A stretch of 64,000 nucleotides of DNA from contig JAMPIT010000510.1 in NCBI GenBank assembly GCA_026261815.1, forward strand, positions 15,968,001 through 16,032,000. Direction: 5' to 3'. Shown here piece by piece: positions 1 to 10,458 of this stretch. The first letter of the stretch is position 1. The number at the start of each line of letters is the position of its first letter. Source of the stretch: Monarcha castaneiventris obscurior. Lineage: Eukaryota; Chordata; Aves; Passeriformes; Monarchidae. A program made the translations under genes and the position numbers. Below the pieces are notes generated by a model, which was not told the origin of the DNA, did not search any database, and was given only the letters and a program-made list of their open reading frames with translations.

Positions 1-2040
1 ATAGTCCTATATGCAGCTACCTCAGAAATGTCTCCTAAACTTGGGAATTCAAACCATGTTGCTAACAAGGAGAAAATGTGATTTGTAGTAACTTGTATAT
101 TGTGTCATCAGCACAGTGACACTCTAAAGAGATAACAGAAATCAGTTATTTTATGAAGACAACACTTTGCTTTGCAGAATCCACACCTTCTTGTAGCCAA
201 CTAAAGTCCTGCAAAAATAATAAAATAATAAATGTTGCTCCTTACCTTCAGTTCTGGCTGAATGCTTTAGGTTGGAGTTCAAACCAGCCACTGTACAGTT
301 TTCCAAAAGTTGCTTTATAGACTTGTTAATTCTTAACTCTGTACCCATAATATTCTATAGTGAGTATATATTTCATTTGAGATCAGAAGCACCATTTCAC
401 ATTGATGCTTCATGACGCTGTTTCCAGAAACAAAGGAGTTGCTTAAGTTTATCAAATTCAGTTAAGTTCATAACCCAGACAGAACCAGCTCTGGCAAAAC
501 TTCCTCTGCTTTATGGTCCTTATTTAGTAAATAGAACCTGCAGAGCGCACTGTCATCTTCTCTGAAATCTTTGGCTTCAGACTTTCCAGCTTCAGACTAA
601 GCTGGAAATGAGATCTGTAGATCAGATGAACTCAGAAAAAAATGAAAAAGGGCAAGACAGTTGCTGCTTTTGGAAAACAGCAAAAGGTATTTTTCAAGCC
701 AAAAAATGCTGCCTGTTAATAGCAGCATTAAATTTCTGTTGCAGCTTTGTGGAAAGCTCTGCAAGCTACTTTTTTGTCATTTTTGGTTTGTTTGTTTTTT
801 TTTTTAATCCTAAGCTTACATTATTTGTCTCCCTAGAAAAAAACAAACACAAATACAATGCTGTATACATGTAGGAAATACTGCTGTTAACTGAGGTGTC
901 TTTTACATCAGGCAGGTGGTACAAATTTAAGTTGTGTCTCTAGTGCATAACATGGTGCAACATGGCTCATGATGAGAACTCTTGCATCTGTAAAACTCTG
1001 CATAGGGTAAATTCCCTGCCAGATAAGTATTTCTTCCTGCTCAGAGGCACACGGCTTAGATACACAGTCCTTGCATCTGTCCTTTCCTACATCTAGCCAC
1101 TGGTGCTTGGTGGTGTCCTCAGCCACCACTCATTTACATACCATTAAAACTAGTAATATGTATCTCTGTGTATATTCACAGGTCGTGGATTTAGAAATTT
1201 TGATTGGGTTTTAGCTGCTTTAAATTTATAGAACCCACTTTCCTCCTCCATCCTGTTAAGGTAAATATATTGATGCGGAGCCTGCCTTTAAGTGACCTTT
1301 CAGAAATAGTCTGCAACATCCAGGGATCCCTGAATGCTGCTTGACAGTGTAAAGTATAGAGAAAATAAGCCCTATTTCCAGACTAATAACCCTGGGAATA
1401 AAATACACCACAACAATGTCAAGTGTCCTGCTGTTTGATGTAACGTCAGAAATACTTTTTCTGAATTCAAAAGGACAAAAAAAGCAGTGGTAGGAGAAGC
1501 CATAAGAGTAGGATGTCTTTCAAATCACACATCTGCATATCCAATCCACAGAACATCTGCAAGTGCCCAGTACAAACTTAGAAGGAATATTTCATTTAAC
1601 TGAGGCTTGTGTATTAGTGTGCATAGCTATTCTAAAAATACATGTCTGCAGGCAGTTCCACCCTGCATGGGAATTTTTTCCTGAAAGTTGAAGAAAAATG
1701 GATTTGAGAAGATCATGTAACTTTATACATACTCATAGTGAGAGCAAGCACATGCTAAAAGAATAGCTCGATGCTACAGGTTTCTGATGACAATAAATTC
1801 AGAAAAGTCCTGGAACATGAGGTACAGTATTAGTCCCTTAGTAATGTTCTATTTTTGTTTCTTAGCAGTTACGTATGTCTACGCCCATCTGCTCTTAAAA
1901 AGCAGTTTTAAAATCATACAAAACAGAACCAAGCAGGTGGTGATTCCAAGGTGTTTTCAGTAATTTATAGATTAGGTGTGTCAGCAGTTACAGCTGCTAG
2001 GTAAAACACTTTCTAGCTATTTAGCAAGGCTTTTATGCAT
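1..2040. other. Unique AT-rich DNA, no gene seen
   Basis: No open frame exceeds about 90 codons and none resembles a known protein. The only low-complexity sequence is a GTTT-rich stretch ending in an 11-T run at 795-805. No mobile element is recognised. Confidence 0.6.
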
Positions 2041-2372
2041 AAAATCATAGAATCATACAATGGGTTTAGTTGGAAAAGGTCTTAAAGATCATCTAGTTCC
2101 AACCCCCTGTTACAGGCAAGGACACCTTTCACTAGACCAGGTTGCCCAGAGACCCATTCATCCAGCCTGGAACATTTCCAGGGATGGGGCATCCACAAGT
2201 TCTCTGGGCAACCTGTGGCAGGATCCCACCATCCTCACAGCAAAGAATTCCTTCCTAATATCTAACCTAAATCTACCCTCTTCCAGCTTAAAGCCATTGT
2301 CCCTTGTCCTATCACTACATGCCCTTGCAAAAAGTCCCACTCCAGCCTGTCTGTAGGCCCCTTTTACATACT
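2041..2372 (-). mobile_element. CR1 LINE, 3' end (5'-truncated)
   Basis: The left edge reads as the reverse complement of the CR1 terminal octamers (AATCATAGAATCATAC). It is followed by the complement of the conserved 3' block (TCTTAAAGATCATCTAGTTCC) and then the GGGATGGGGCATCCAC and TTCCTAATATCTAACC blocks of the ORF2 end. Together these give a minus-strand copy. The similarity fades near the TGTAGGCCCC block, so only the last few hundred bases of the element are present. It is non-autonomous and has no promoter or complete frame. Confidence 0.93.
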
Positions 2373-4369
2373 TAAATCAACCTTTTAAAACTAGAAGCCG
2401 AAAAGACACATAGATCAACTTTAAGAAACTTAAGTCCTGAGTCGTTGCTGATGAATTAGCTTAGTACCAAAGACTTTTTAATGGGGAATGACTCATGAGA
2501 AATCTCTAAGGACTGACTTCACTGACTTGGAAATACAGATATAAGTGAGAGCCAGGAAGCCCACGGACTGTCTGCATGCTTTGAAAATTGAGTCAGCAGT
2601 CTCTGATAAGATGACAGTGTGTCATGAAATTTCAGGCTTTGATCTGTAGCCTTGTGAATGGATTTACTTCTTTCCACTCCCTGAATATTAACTCCAAGAT
2701 GCAAGCTAAATATCTGTAGCATGAGCCAGTGGAAATTTGAGTGAAGTGTAGAAGGAAAGGAGGACTCAGATGCCTTAAGTTTTAGGATTTCTAATGTAGC
2801 TCTTGGTTTGACTAATCTTACCACAACTCATTCTTCTTTTTAAGAAATCAGATCCCTGGAGGTGCTGTCTTCCTTCCTCAGCTGACTTTTCTCCCATTGG
2901 TAGAAAATAACATTCAAAGAAAAAGTTCTCTTTCTAAGTATCGTGAAATTCTGGCAGGAGCATCTTGGACTGCAGAGCTACTTTGGAAGAGTAAATATTT
3001 TTCTTTTGTAAAGTACAGGATTGCACCAGTCTTAGAGGTATGAAGGTTTTCAGGAAGCTGGTCCTTACTGAAGTAGAATCAGGAGGATTTTTAGTCTTGC
3101 TTCCCCTTCAGGCAGTTGAACCTTTATAGTGCGTGTACTTAGTTTTAAATATTCCAAATGTAGTGAAACAAAATGAGAACAAGAGACCAACAGAGTTTTT
3201 ACAGTCCTGAATCCTTTGAGATTTTCCATAAGGATGTATTTTAGGCACTGAAAGTCATGGTAGCAATGCTAAGAGTAAAGTGCTCTGTTAAATCTATGCC
3301 TATATATATTTTGTGTTGGCTGCTGAAAAAAAGGCATTTCATTTATAGGAAGAAACACACTTAGAAATACTCAAGTCTTTCACTTTCCTGAAACTGAAAC
3401 TCCTAAATGTGAGTCTGCTTGACTGATTGGAGTAGGCTTGTGCAAAGGCAATTTTTCTAGGAAATACCTGTTAAAGAAACAGTGGTAGAAAGTTGACTAG
3501 ATACATCTTCTGCTGCTCTGTGCTACGGTAGTGATTTAAGTTCCTTTGAAAATGCCATGCTAGGTAACTTAGGGTACCAACTTCCAATATTGGTGAGGCA
3601 GGATGAGACATGACTTGCTGTAACACCACCATAAAAACTAGGAATCTACAAGGAGCCTTGAAGCTCCTTTGAAAGTATCACCCTCCGTCATTCAAGTCAC
3701 TAGATTTTCACTTTTTTTTTTTATAAAACAATAAACATGCTGTGTGTGCCATCTGCCTTGAGCCTGTATGTCTGTCCTAACACTTATAGCACACATGCTT
3801 TTCTACCTTTGACAATTTTCTTTACCTTTGTTGTTCAATTAAATGGATCTATAGGTAAAAACTGTCAAATGTGATCCCATGGATGGGATTCCTCTTGTTT
3901 GACTGCACACACACACAGCTGAGAATTTAGCACCTGCATTTGGCAATCTTGTTTAGACTGCCTTTACTGTCTATGGGAAGAAGAAGTATATTATTCTGCC
4001 TACTTTCACAGTACATCTTAGGGAGAAATGATTCACTCCTTTTAAGGGCAACTCTCTTTGTTGTAGATAACTACACTGGCAGCTTAATTTTATCATCTGT
4101 CCTAAGTAGTACATGCATGTTTGTTCTTCCCTGCCTCTGGATACATATACTTTTTCCTTTTAATGATGGCTTTTCTTCCTCTTGTCTCTGGCAAGTCTTT
4201 TATTTCTGTTTACAGAGCTTGCCAAACATATTTTAGTGTAATCTATCTTGTAAAATGGGGTCTTGTCAACATGAAAGTGTTTTCCCTGGGGCAGACTGTT
4301 GTAAACTGAGCAAAACCGTGAGGTTCTTTCCAGCTGCCAACTGCTTGAAATTTCAGGTTCAAGTGTTTC
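2373..4369. other. Unique DNA, no gene seen
   Basis: Open frames reach about 98 codons (3940-4236) but resemble nothing known and lack a coding context. Simple sequence consists of a T run at 3712-3722 and six CA units at 3906-3917. Confidence 0.55.
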
Positions 4370-4858
4370 AAAAAACATTTCTTTTTCAAGAAGGGCAAGA
4401 AGGAGTACCCGAGAAATTATAGGATTGTCCATGTCTCTTCAGTGCCTGGTAAAATAATGGAAAATACTTTTCTGGGAAGTATTGAAAAACACCTGAAGGT
4501 AAAGGCAGTCATCATTCACAGCCAGCACAGCTTCATGAGGGGAAAGTACTGCTTGTTGAACCTGATTTCTTTCTACAACAGGATAATCCACCTACTTCAT
4601 GTCGCAAAACCAGCTGATGTAATCTTTTTGGACTCCAGCAAAGCTTTTCATACTTTCTCTCACAGTATCCTTCTGGACAAAATGTCCAGCCCGCAGCTGG
4701 ATAAACACATCATTGGATGGGTGAGCAACTGGCTCACAGGTTGGGCACAAAGGGTTAGAGTGAAAGGGGTGACATCAGGCTGATGACCTGTCACTAGTGG
4801 GGTTCCACAAGGCTTCATCCTCAGCCCTGTGCTCTTCAACATCTTCATTAACGATTGT
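4370..4858 (+). pseudogene. CR1 LINE internal fragment: ORF2 reverse-transcriptase relic
   Basis: The plus-strand frame running through 4442-4783 and on to 4858 encodes a recognisable part of the CR1 ORF2 reverse transcriptase. It includes the segment leading to motif A (VIFLDSSKAF, with the catalytic Asp after VIFL kept but the later FDT Asp replaced by His). It also includes motif B and its continuation (SGVPQGFILSPVLFNIFIND). Two consecutive TGA stops at 4781-4786 interrupt the frame, and similarity stops just after the IND, before the YADD box. Neither the endonuclease domain nor the 3' end is present. In a live element this enzyme would prime reverse transcription of CR1 RNA at a nicked target; this copy is dead. 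The 113-codon open part is not a host gene. Confidence 0.9.
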
Positions 4859-5566
4859 TGATAATTGCTGTTCTATCTGATGGTTTCTTTGTCATATGCA
4901 GAGATTGTATTCTGAGATTGCGTTAAGATTTAAAATACATTGAAAATAAATGACCTGACCCTAGATCCTAGGACTTGTTAAATATATATTCTGCCTGTTA
5001 TGGCCTTGTTTAAAATAATCTCCAAGAGAGTGTTCTTGTTCATCATTTCAAGGTATCTGCATTCACAGTTCTGCACTCCTTGTAGGAAATAAAGCAGTTC
5101 TGCACCTTGACCTGTCTGAAGTCTGATTCCAAGGACAGCTCTTCATAGACAGTAGGCAGTTGGATTAGCAAGGAAGCAGTCATGACTTAACAGTGCCCTT
5201 ACACTTCCTGAGGGTTCCTCTTGAACCAGATAATGGGCTAATAGGTTATAAATCAAAGCAATGTAGATAGAAATAGAGAGGCTCTATGTTTAGTAATTAC
5301 TGTATTAAGGAGGGCGTCAGGATAGAACAAGGAGAAAAATGAGAGGAATACTATGAATCAGTCCTTTGTGCTGCTTTAGACCTGTTTAGTAAATAATATG
5401 ATTAATTTTTCTATGGAAAAAGAATAATTAGTATTACTGACAGTAGTTGAAAGCACAGAAAAGTGTGATGGCAGGAAAATTGCTGTGATCATGAGGGAAC
5501 TGTCATTTTTTAGAATCTGTAAGTTTGTTCATAAGCTGACTTAGCTTGTCATTTCAGTCTCACTGC
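4859..5566. other. Unique DNA, no gene seen
   Basis: This stretch lies between the CR1 reverse-transcriptase relic and the solo LTR. I see no repeat, coding frame or structured RNA. Confidence 0.55.
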
Positions 5567-5571
5567 AGCTG
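5567..5571. repeat. Target-site duplication (left copy, AGCTG)
   Basis: AGCTG directly precedes the TG start of the LTR at 5572 and is repeated exactly at 6245-6249 after the CA end. It marks retroviral-type integration. Confidence 0.85.
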
Positions 5572-6244
5572 TGTCCTGGGGTGACTGTATGATACTGTAT
5601 TCCCTATTGTCTGCCCTATGCCAGATATGAATCCTGTGCCTTCCTGTGTCTTTAAGCTGTTTCTCAGTAGAGGGGGAAGACAAGCCAGGTGAATATTTTT
5701 CAGAGCAGTTTGTGCTCCAGGACACACACTGCCCTACTTTCCTGCAGCAGAGCAGAAGAAGCACCTTCCTACTTCACTTCAGCTTTTGTCTCCTTTTCTC
5801 AGGAGAGAGATGGAGAGTTGAAACTCTTTGTGTTTTAGCTAGGTTCTTGTTTGTAGCTGGAACAAGGAGTTTCCTGGGATTTTGTCTTCTCTTCTGGACT
5901 GCTCAGCAACACCAGAACATCACCGGGAGGCCCCACACCATGGGCCCCCCAAGAGGGGCCCAAGCTGCACCCCTCGGCTCCAGAGAGGAGAGACCCACAC
6001 CTGCAGAGGACTTTGAAAATCTTCCCAGGTCTTCTCCACAGAGAGAGGTTTTATTATCTAACATTATTAATTTTTTTGTTCTGTGCCTGCGTGCACTTTG
6101 CTTGTTAAATATATAGTTCTTTTTCACTTTCATCTGAGGAATTTCTCTCCAAACCTGGTGGCAAAGGCGCTGCTGAAATCTGCCTTCTAGCAGAGGGATA
6201 CTCGTTTCAGACGTTTCTCTCCAATTATGTCCCAAACCAAGGCA
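5572..6244 (+). mobile_element. Solo LTR of an avian endogenous retrovirus, complete
   Basis: A 673-bp element starts TGTCCTGGGGTGAC and ends CCAAACCAAGGCA. It is bounded by TG and CA and by an exact 5-bp duplication (AGCTG) on both sides. The sequence resembles a passerine LTR family that I recognise from memory but cannot name precisely. A degenerate AATAAA-like signal (TTAAATATATAG) near 6103-6114 and the TGTCCTGG start suggest plus orientation. No gag, pol or env sequence adjoins it, so it is a solo LTR left by recombination between two LTRs. The long open frame inside it (5646-6116) is a chance product of GC-richer LTR sequence. The intact ends suggest a fairly recent insertion. Confidence 0.88.
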
Positions 6245-6249
6245 AGCTG
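6245..6249. repeat. Target-site duplication (right copy, AGCTG)
   Basis: This is an exact repeat of 5567-5571 directly after the LTR CA terminus. Confidence 0.85.
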
Positions 6250-9200
6250 TAATAGTTAATTTATAGCCATGGAGTGTATTTGTAGATAGGACTAAGTGGG
6301 CTGTGGAGCAACTGACACGCATTGCCATGACGCAGGTCCTCGAGTGGATTTTGTTTCACCTGGGACCCATTCCATTCCTCACTTATATCAGCACATGTAA
6401 GAGTGCTGGGAAGATAGTTACAGAGTCCCTATTATCTAAGGTTCCAAAAAACCTTTTGGTCTTTGCCAGAGACTGCTTCCGTTTTGTGCATGCTCCTGAT
6501 TCCTCTCCTACTTCTAGATCCAAAAAATTACTTTCAGAAACTGGTCTTGCCACCAAGTGCCTTTTGAGAAGCACATATTTTATTAGAGTAATATCATAAA
6601 AATCATAAAAGATAATAATGAAAATCCTACTGAGAGCCCTTCCAGATTATCCATTGGGTCCAAAAGCTTAAACTACTTCTGACCGATGAATGTTCAATTC
6701 ATATTCAAATTTTCACTTGAATACATAAAAATAGTGAAAGAAATGAGTAATTATATTCTCTTCAAAAGACTATTTCCATGCACATTCACACACAGAATAT
6801 ATACAAAATACCAACATACGACATTCCTAATAACCTTAAATTGTAGAATAATTTATGCATGGTATTTTTCCTATGTGAAGATAAATTTAATATAATGTTA
6901 TATTTAATTTAAACAAAGGACTTTTTTAACATGTTCTTTTATCTCTAATTTTCATAAATAAGCATTTTAGGTGGCCCAGACTTTTGCAAATAAGTAGCAG
7001 CTAATTTATTTAGTTAAAAGCTGTGACTAATTAGTTTTCAGCACTGGAAATGAGTATGACAAACTAAAGCACAACCTTCAAGGAATATACCAAAAGATAA
7101 TATATATGTGTGTTATTTTAATTTTCTTACAGTTGAGAATAGAGAGTGTTTTGGAGTCTGCTTCTCACAAAATATAGCCCTGTATATAAACATAATGTAC
7201 ATAAAAACCTTTACAAGCTCCATCTTTATGTTAGTGATACGTCTTTCATGTATAGACATACATGTAGGCTTTTTGATTAAAACATTCCATGGACATGTGA
7301 ATTAGTTCCTAAAATCTGTATTCTTTCCAAATTAGGTTTGCAAAAGGCTGCTAACTCAATTGTTTGTGCAATGCTTGAGATTTTTAATTTTGCCTTTAAG
7401 AAGTTGGTTTGGTGTTTTAGTGTTAAAATTTAGTGAACATAAAAGCACCCTCCAATCTTGCAGTACTGGTGAGCTGATGGTTTCCAGACCAGGGTGTGAA
7501 GGCACCAGAAGGCACCAGAACTATTTCACTCTTTCCAGAATCAGAATTATTTTGAATCCCATCATGAAGCAGCACAGAGGATGCAGAAGAGACTCTCCAA
7601 AGACCATAGTCAAACACCTGTGGAGATGAGTTTCAGAACAGGCTCTTGAAAAAAAGCAATTATTTTAGGGAAGAAAAAGATACTGCACTTACTGAATGTC
7701 GAAAAGATTGAAGGATGTTCAGGTAAGAAATTTTCTGAACATTTTGAAAAGAACTTACTCTTTCTTTAGTAAGACATTTACTCTGCTTTAGGATTTAGGT
7801 GTTTTAAATTTAAATTGCATCCCTGTGATATGTTTAGTAACTATAACAAAGTGATTTCTTGGCACTAGTTTGGCCTTCAGTCTGATGGCTTGGCTAAGTG
7901 TATGCTAATAAAAATATTTATTCTTTGGTACAAATGAACTTTTAGGAAGATATTTTTAGACTAGGTAAAGATATGCTAACTACACTATTACACATGCAGC
8001 TGTTTGCTGTCTTAAATGTCAGTGAATCTTTCATCTCACCTTTTTCCCGTCTCAATTTGCAGACAATGTTTCAAGGAGAGATGGTCTGTCATGTTGATCT
8101 GTAGCAGAATCTGAAACACAGTGAATCAATGCTGTTACACACAGAAGACCTAAATACAAGTGAGACATATAGGGAAACCAATACCTGGAAATCAGAGACA
8201 TGGTTACTACTTTGCAGGTTAACTTGGAGAGAAGAAAGGGAAGAAGGGTGAACACAAGCTGAAACCAAACAGATGAACACATCAGACTTAAATATTTCAC
8301 TTAAGGAAGAAACAGACTTAAACAGCAGTCAACTGCAACTTTATCACCCCACTCAGCTAAATAGGATTCTCAGATGTTGAACAACAGACCCTACTGAGAG
8401 CTTTATGTGTGCTTGAGTTCACAGTAAGTGTTCTCGAGAAGGGCTAAGTGTTTCAGAGACAGAATTTAGTTGCTTAAGTTGGGGAGGATGGTCATTGATG
8501 ACCTTTGCTGAGTTGCTTGGGTGTGCTACAGTCTACACCTGCAGGGCCGGCACTTTGTTAGCTGGCTCTCTAGAGGCTGCCTCTGCTTGCAGTGAAAGGT
8601 TCCTCGCCTCTCGCTCTCCTGAGGGAAAACCAGCATGGGTAGGGATGGGTAGGGATATAAACTGTAGCAGTTAGAATTAGTAATGGGGATTTTAATAACC
8701 ACTCTCCAATGGAATTTATTTGGTTTGGCTTCCATTTCTCTTAACAGCTATGACATTTTAAGCATTTTTTTCCCCCAATGCACTGCTTTTCCAGTCAGCA
8801 TAGGTGTGAAACCTGGAACAGAAAAACAAAGGGGCTGCAACATTATGAACAAGTAAGAAAGAAATATATGCTCTGTGTCATTCATTGTTTCAATGTCAAA
8901 TCAAACTCTCTCTAGACTATTCTTTCACATCAAACCAGAGGATGATTGGAGAGATGCAAAAGAAATTCAGTTCTCTTTGGCAGCCCTGCCAAGAAGACAT
9001 AGCTTTGTTCACATGTTTTGGCTAATACTTTGATCTTCTTCTGCTGATGTAACCAAATTTCAAATAATAAAATCCTAAGCAAAGTCATTACATCTGAGTA
9101 AAAGTAGAATGTGTGCTCACTTTATATCTCCCAACAAAGAGAATACTCTCTGGTAAGACCACTAAGACTGGTAATGACATTTTTACACACCATCCAGGCT

Positions 9201-9989
9201 TTAATCTGCAAAGAAGGCTGTGTAAGTAACACAACTTCAAACGAAGAAAAAGAATAAAGACTTTTCCTTGCTCTCCATATATCCTCCTCTTCCTCCTACA
9301 AAGTTAGCAAGAGAGTAGCAGCTAACAAGCAAACACTCTTTGCAGTGCCAGGCAGCACAGAGCTCTTCAGCCCGTGCTTTTCTGCTTTGAAGTGAACATA
9401 AGTGTTGCAATTCATGCTGGCCGAAGGGCTGCATTTCAGTCAGGTCGAGTAGCTCAGGAACGTACATCGCAACAAATCTCAAGTGGAATTATGCTTCTTC
9501 AGAGTTAACTGTGAGATGAAACCATGCTTATATACCTGGTTTGGGTAATCGTCTACATTTGAAGTAGATGGAGAATGGGAAGCAGAAGCAGAGCTCCAGA
9601 AAGCAAAATTACGTGTCCAGTGAGCTGCCTGAGAAATTAAAGAGTAATTAAATTTGGCTTAGCTCTGCTTCATACTATATACAAACAATTTGGATAATGC
9701 AAATATGTACATATGACTGCTCCATTGCATGCTGTATTGAGATACCGCTTCTCGAACTTTTCTTTCTCTGCATTTTGCTTAGTATGCTGTCACTTGCATT
9801 AACAATAATATCGCATGTGGAAATTTTTTATCCCATAATAAGTTCTTGCATTAAAATGTTTTAAAAAATATCTGAAGGGTTCACAATGACCAAATGCCTC
9901 TGGTAATAGCATGACATAAATTTGAAGGAAATCTTTCTAAAGTACAGTTGAAATTAATCTGATTATATCACACTACACCATACCATGTT
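6250..9989. other. Unique DNA, no gene seen
   Basis: A long AT-rich stretch without recognisable repeats or coding frames above about 100 codons. It contains a perfect 10-bp tandem duplication (GGCACCAGAA twice, 7501-7520) and the G-quadruplex motif listed separately at 8637-8654. Confidence 0.5.
8637..8654 (+). other. G-quadruplex motif
   Basis: GGGTAGGGATGGGTAGGG has four G3 tracts separated by 2-base loops (TA, AT, TA). It is formed by a tandem copy of a 10-mer and fits the standard intramolecular quadruplex rule with very short loops. It lies in otherwise AT-rich DNA and resembles a telomere-repeat variant. Confidence 0.75.
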
Positions 9990-10458
9990 TGCATTGTGAA
10001 TAGTTTGGCTTGAAAGGGACCTTAAAGATCATTTAGTTCCTACCCCCTTGCTAGGGGCAGGGACACCTTCCACTAAACCAGGCAGGTCAAGGACCTATGT
10101 AACCTCACCTTGAACACTATCAGGGATGGGGCATCCACAGCTTCTCTGAGCAACCTGTTCAGGTGTTTCACCACCCACACATTAAAGAATTTCTTCCTAA
10201 TATCTAATCCAAACCTGACCTCTTTAAGTTTAAAGCCATTACTCCTTGTCCTATCCCTCTATGCCCTTGTAAAATGTCCCTGTGTATCTCTCTTGGAGGC
10301 TCCCTTTAGGTACTAGAAAATGATATAAGGTCTCCTCAGAGCCTTTTCTTCTCCTGGCTTAAAAGCCCTCACATTCCCAGCTACCTACATTGGAGAGGTG
10401 CTCCAGCCCTCTGAACATCTTAACAGCTCTAATCTGGACTCCTTCCAACAATTCCATT
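9990..10458 (-). mobile_element. CR1 LINE, 3' end (5'-truncated)
   Basis: A minus-strand copy of about 470 bp. From the left it shows the complement of the 3' block (GGGACCTTAAAGATCATTTAG), the ACACCTTCCACTAAACCAGG block, the GGGATGGGGCATCCACAGC block, TTCTTCCTAATATCTAATCC, and the section with ACATTGGAGAGGTGCTCCAG. The terminal octamers have decayed. The reading frames are broken, so no ORF2 product is possible. Confidence 0.93.

Noticed and set aside
5646..6116. 156-codon open frame that might be a gene
   Set aside because: It lies wholly inside the solo LTR bounded by AGCTG duplications and resembles no protein.
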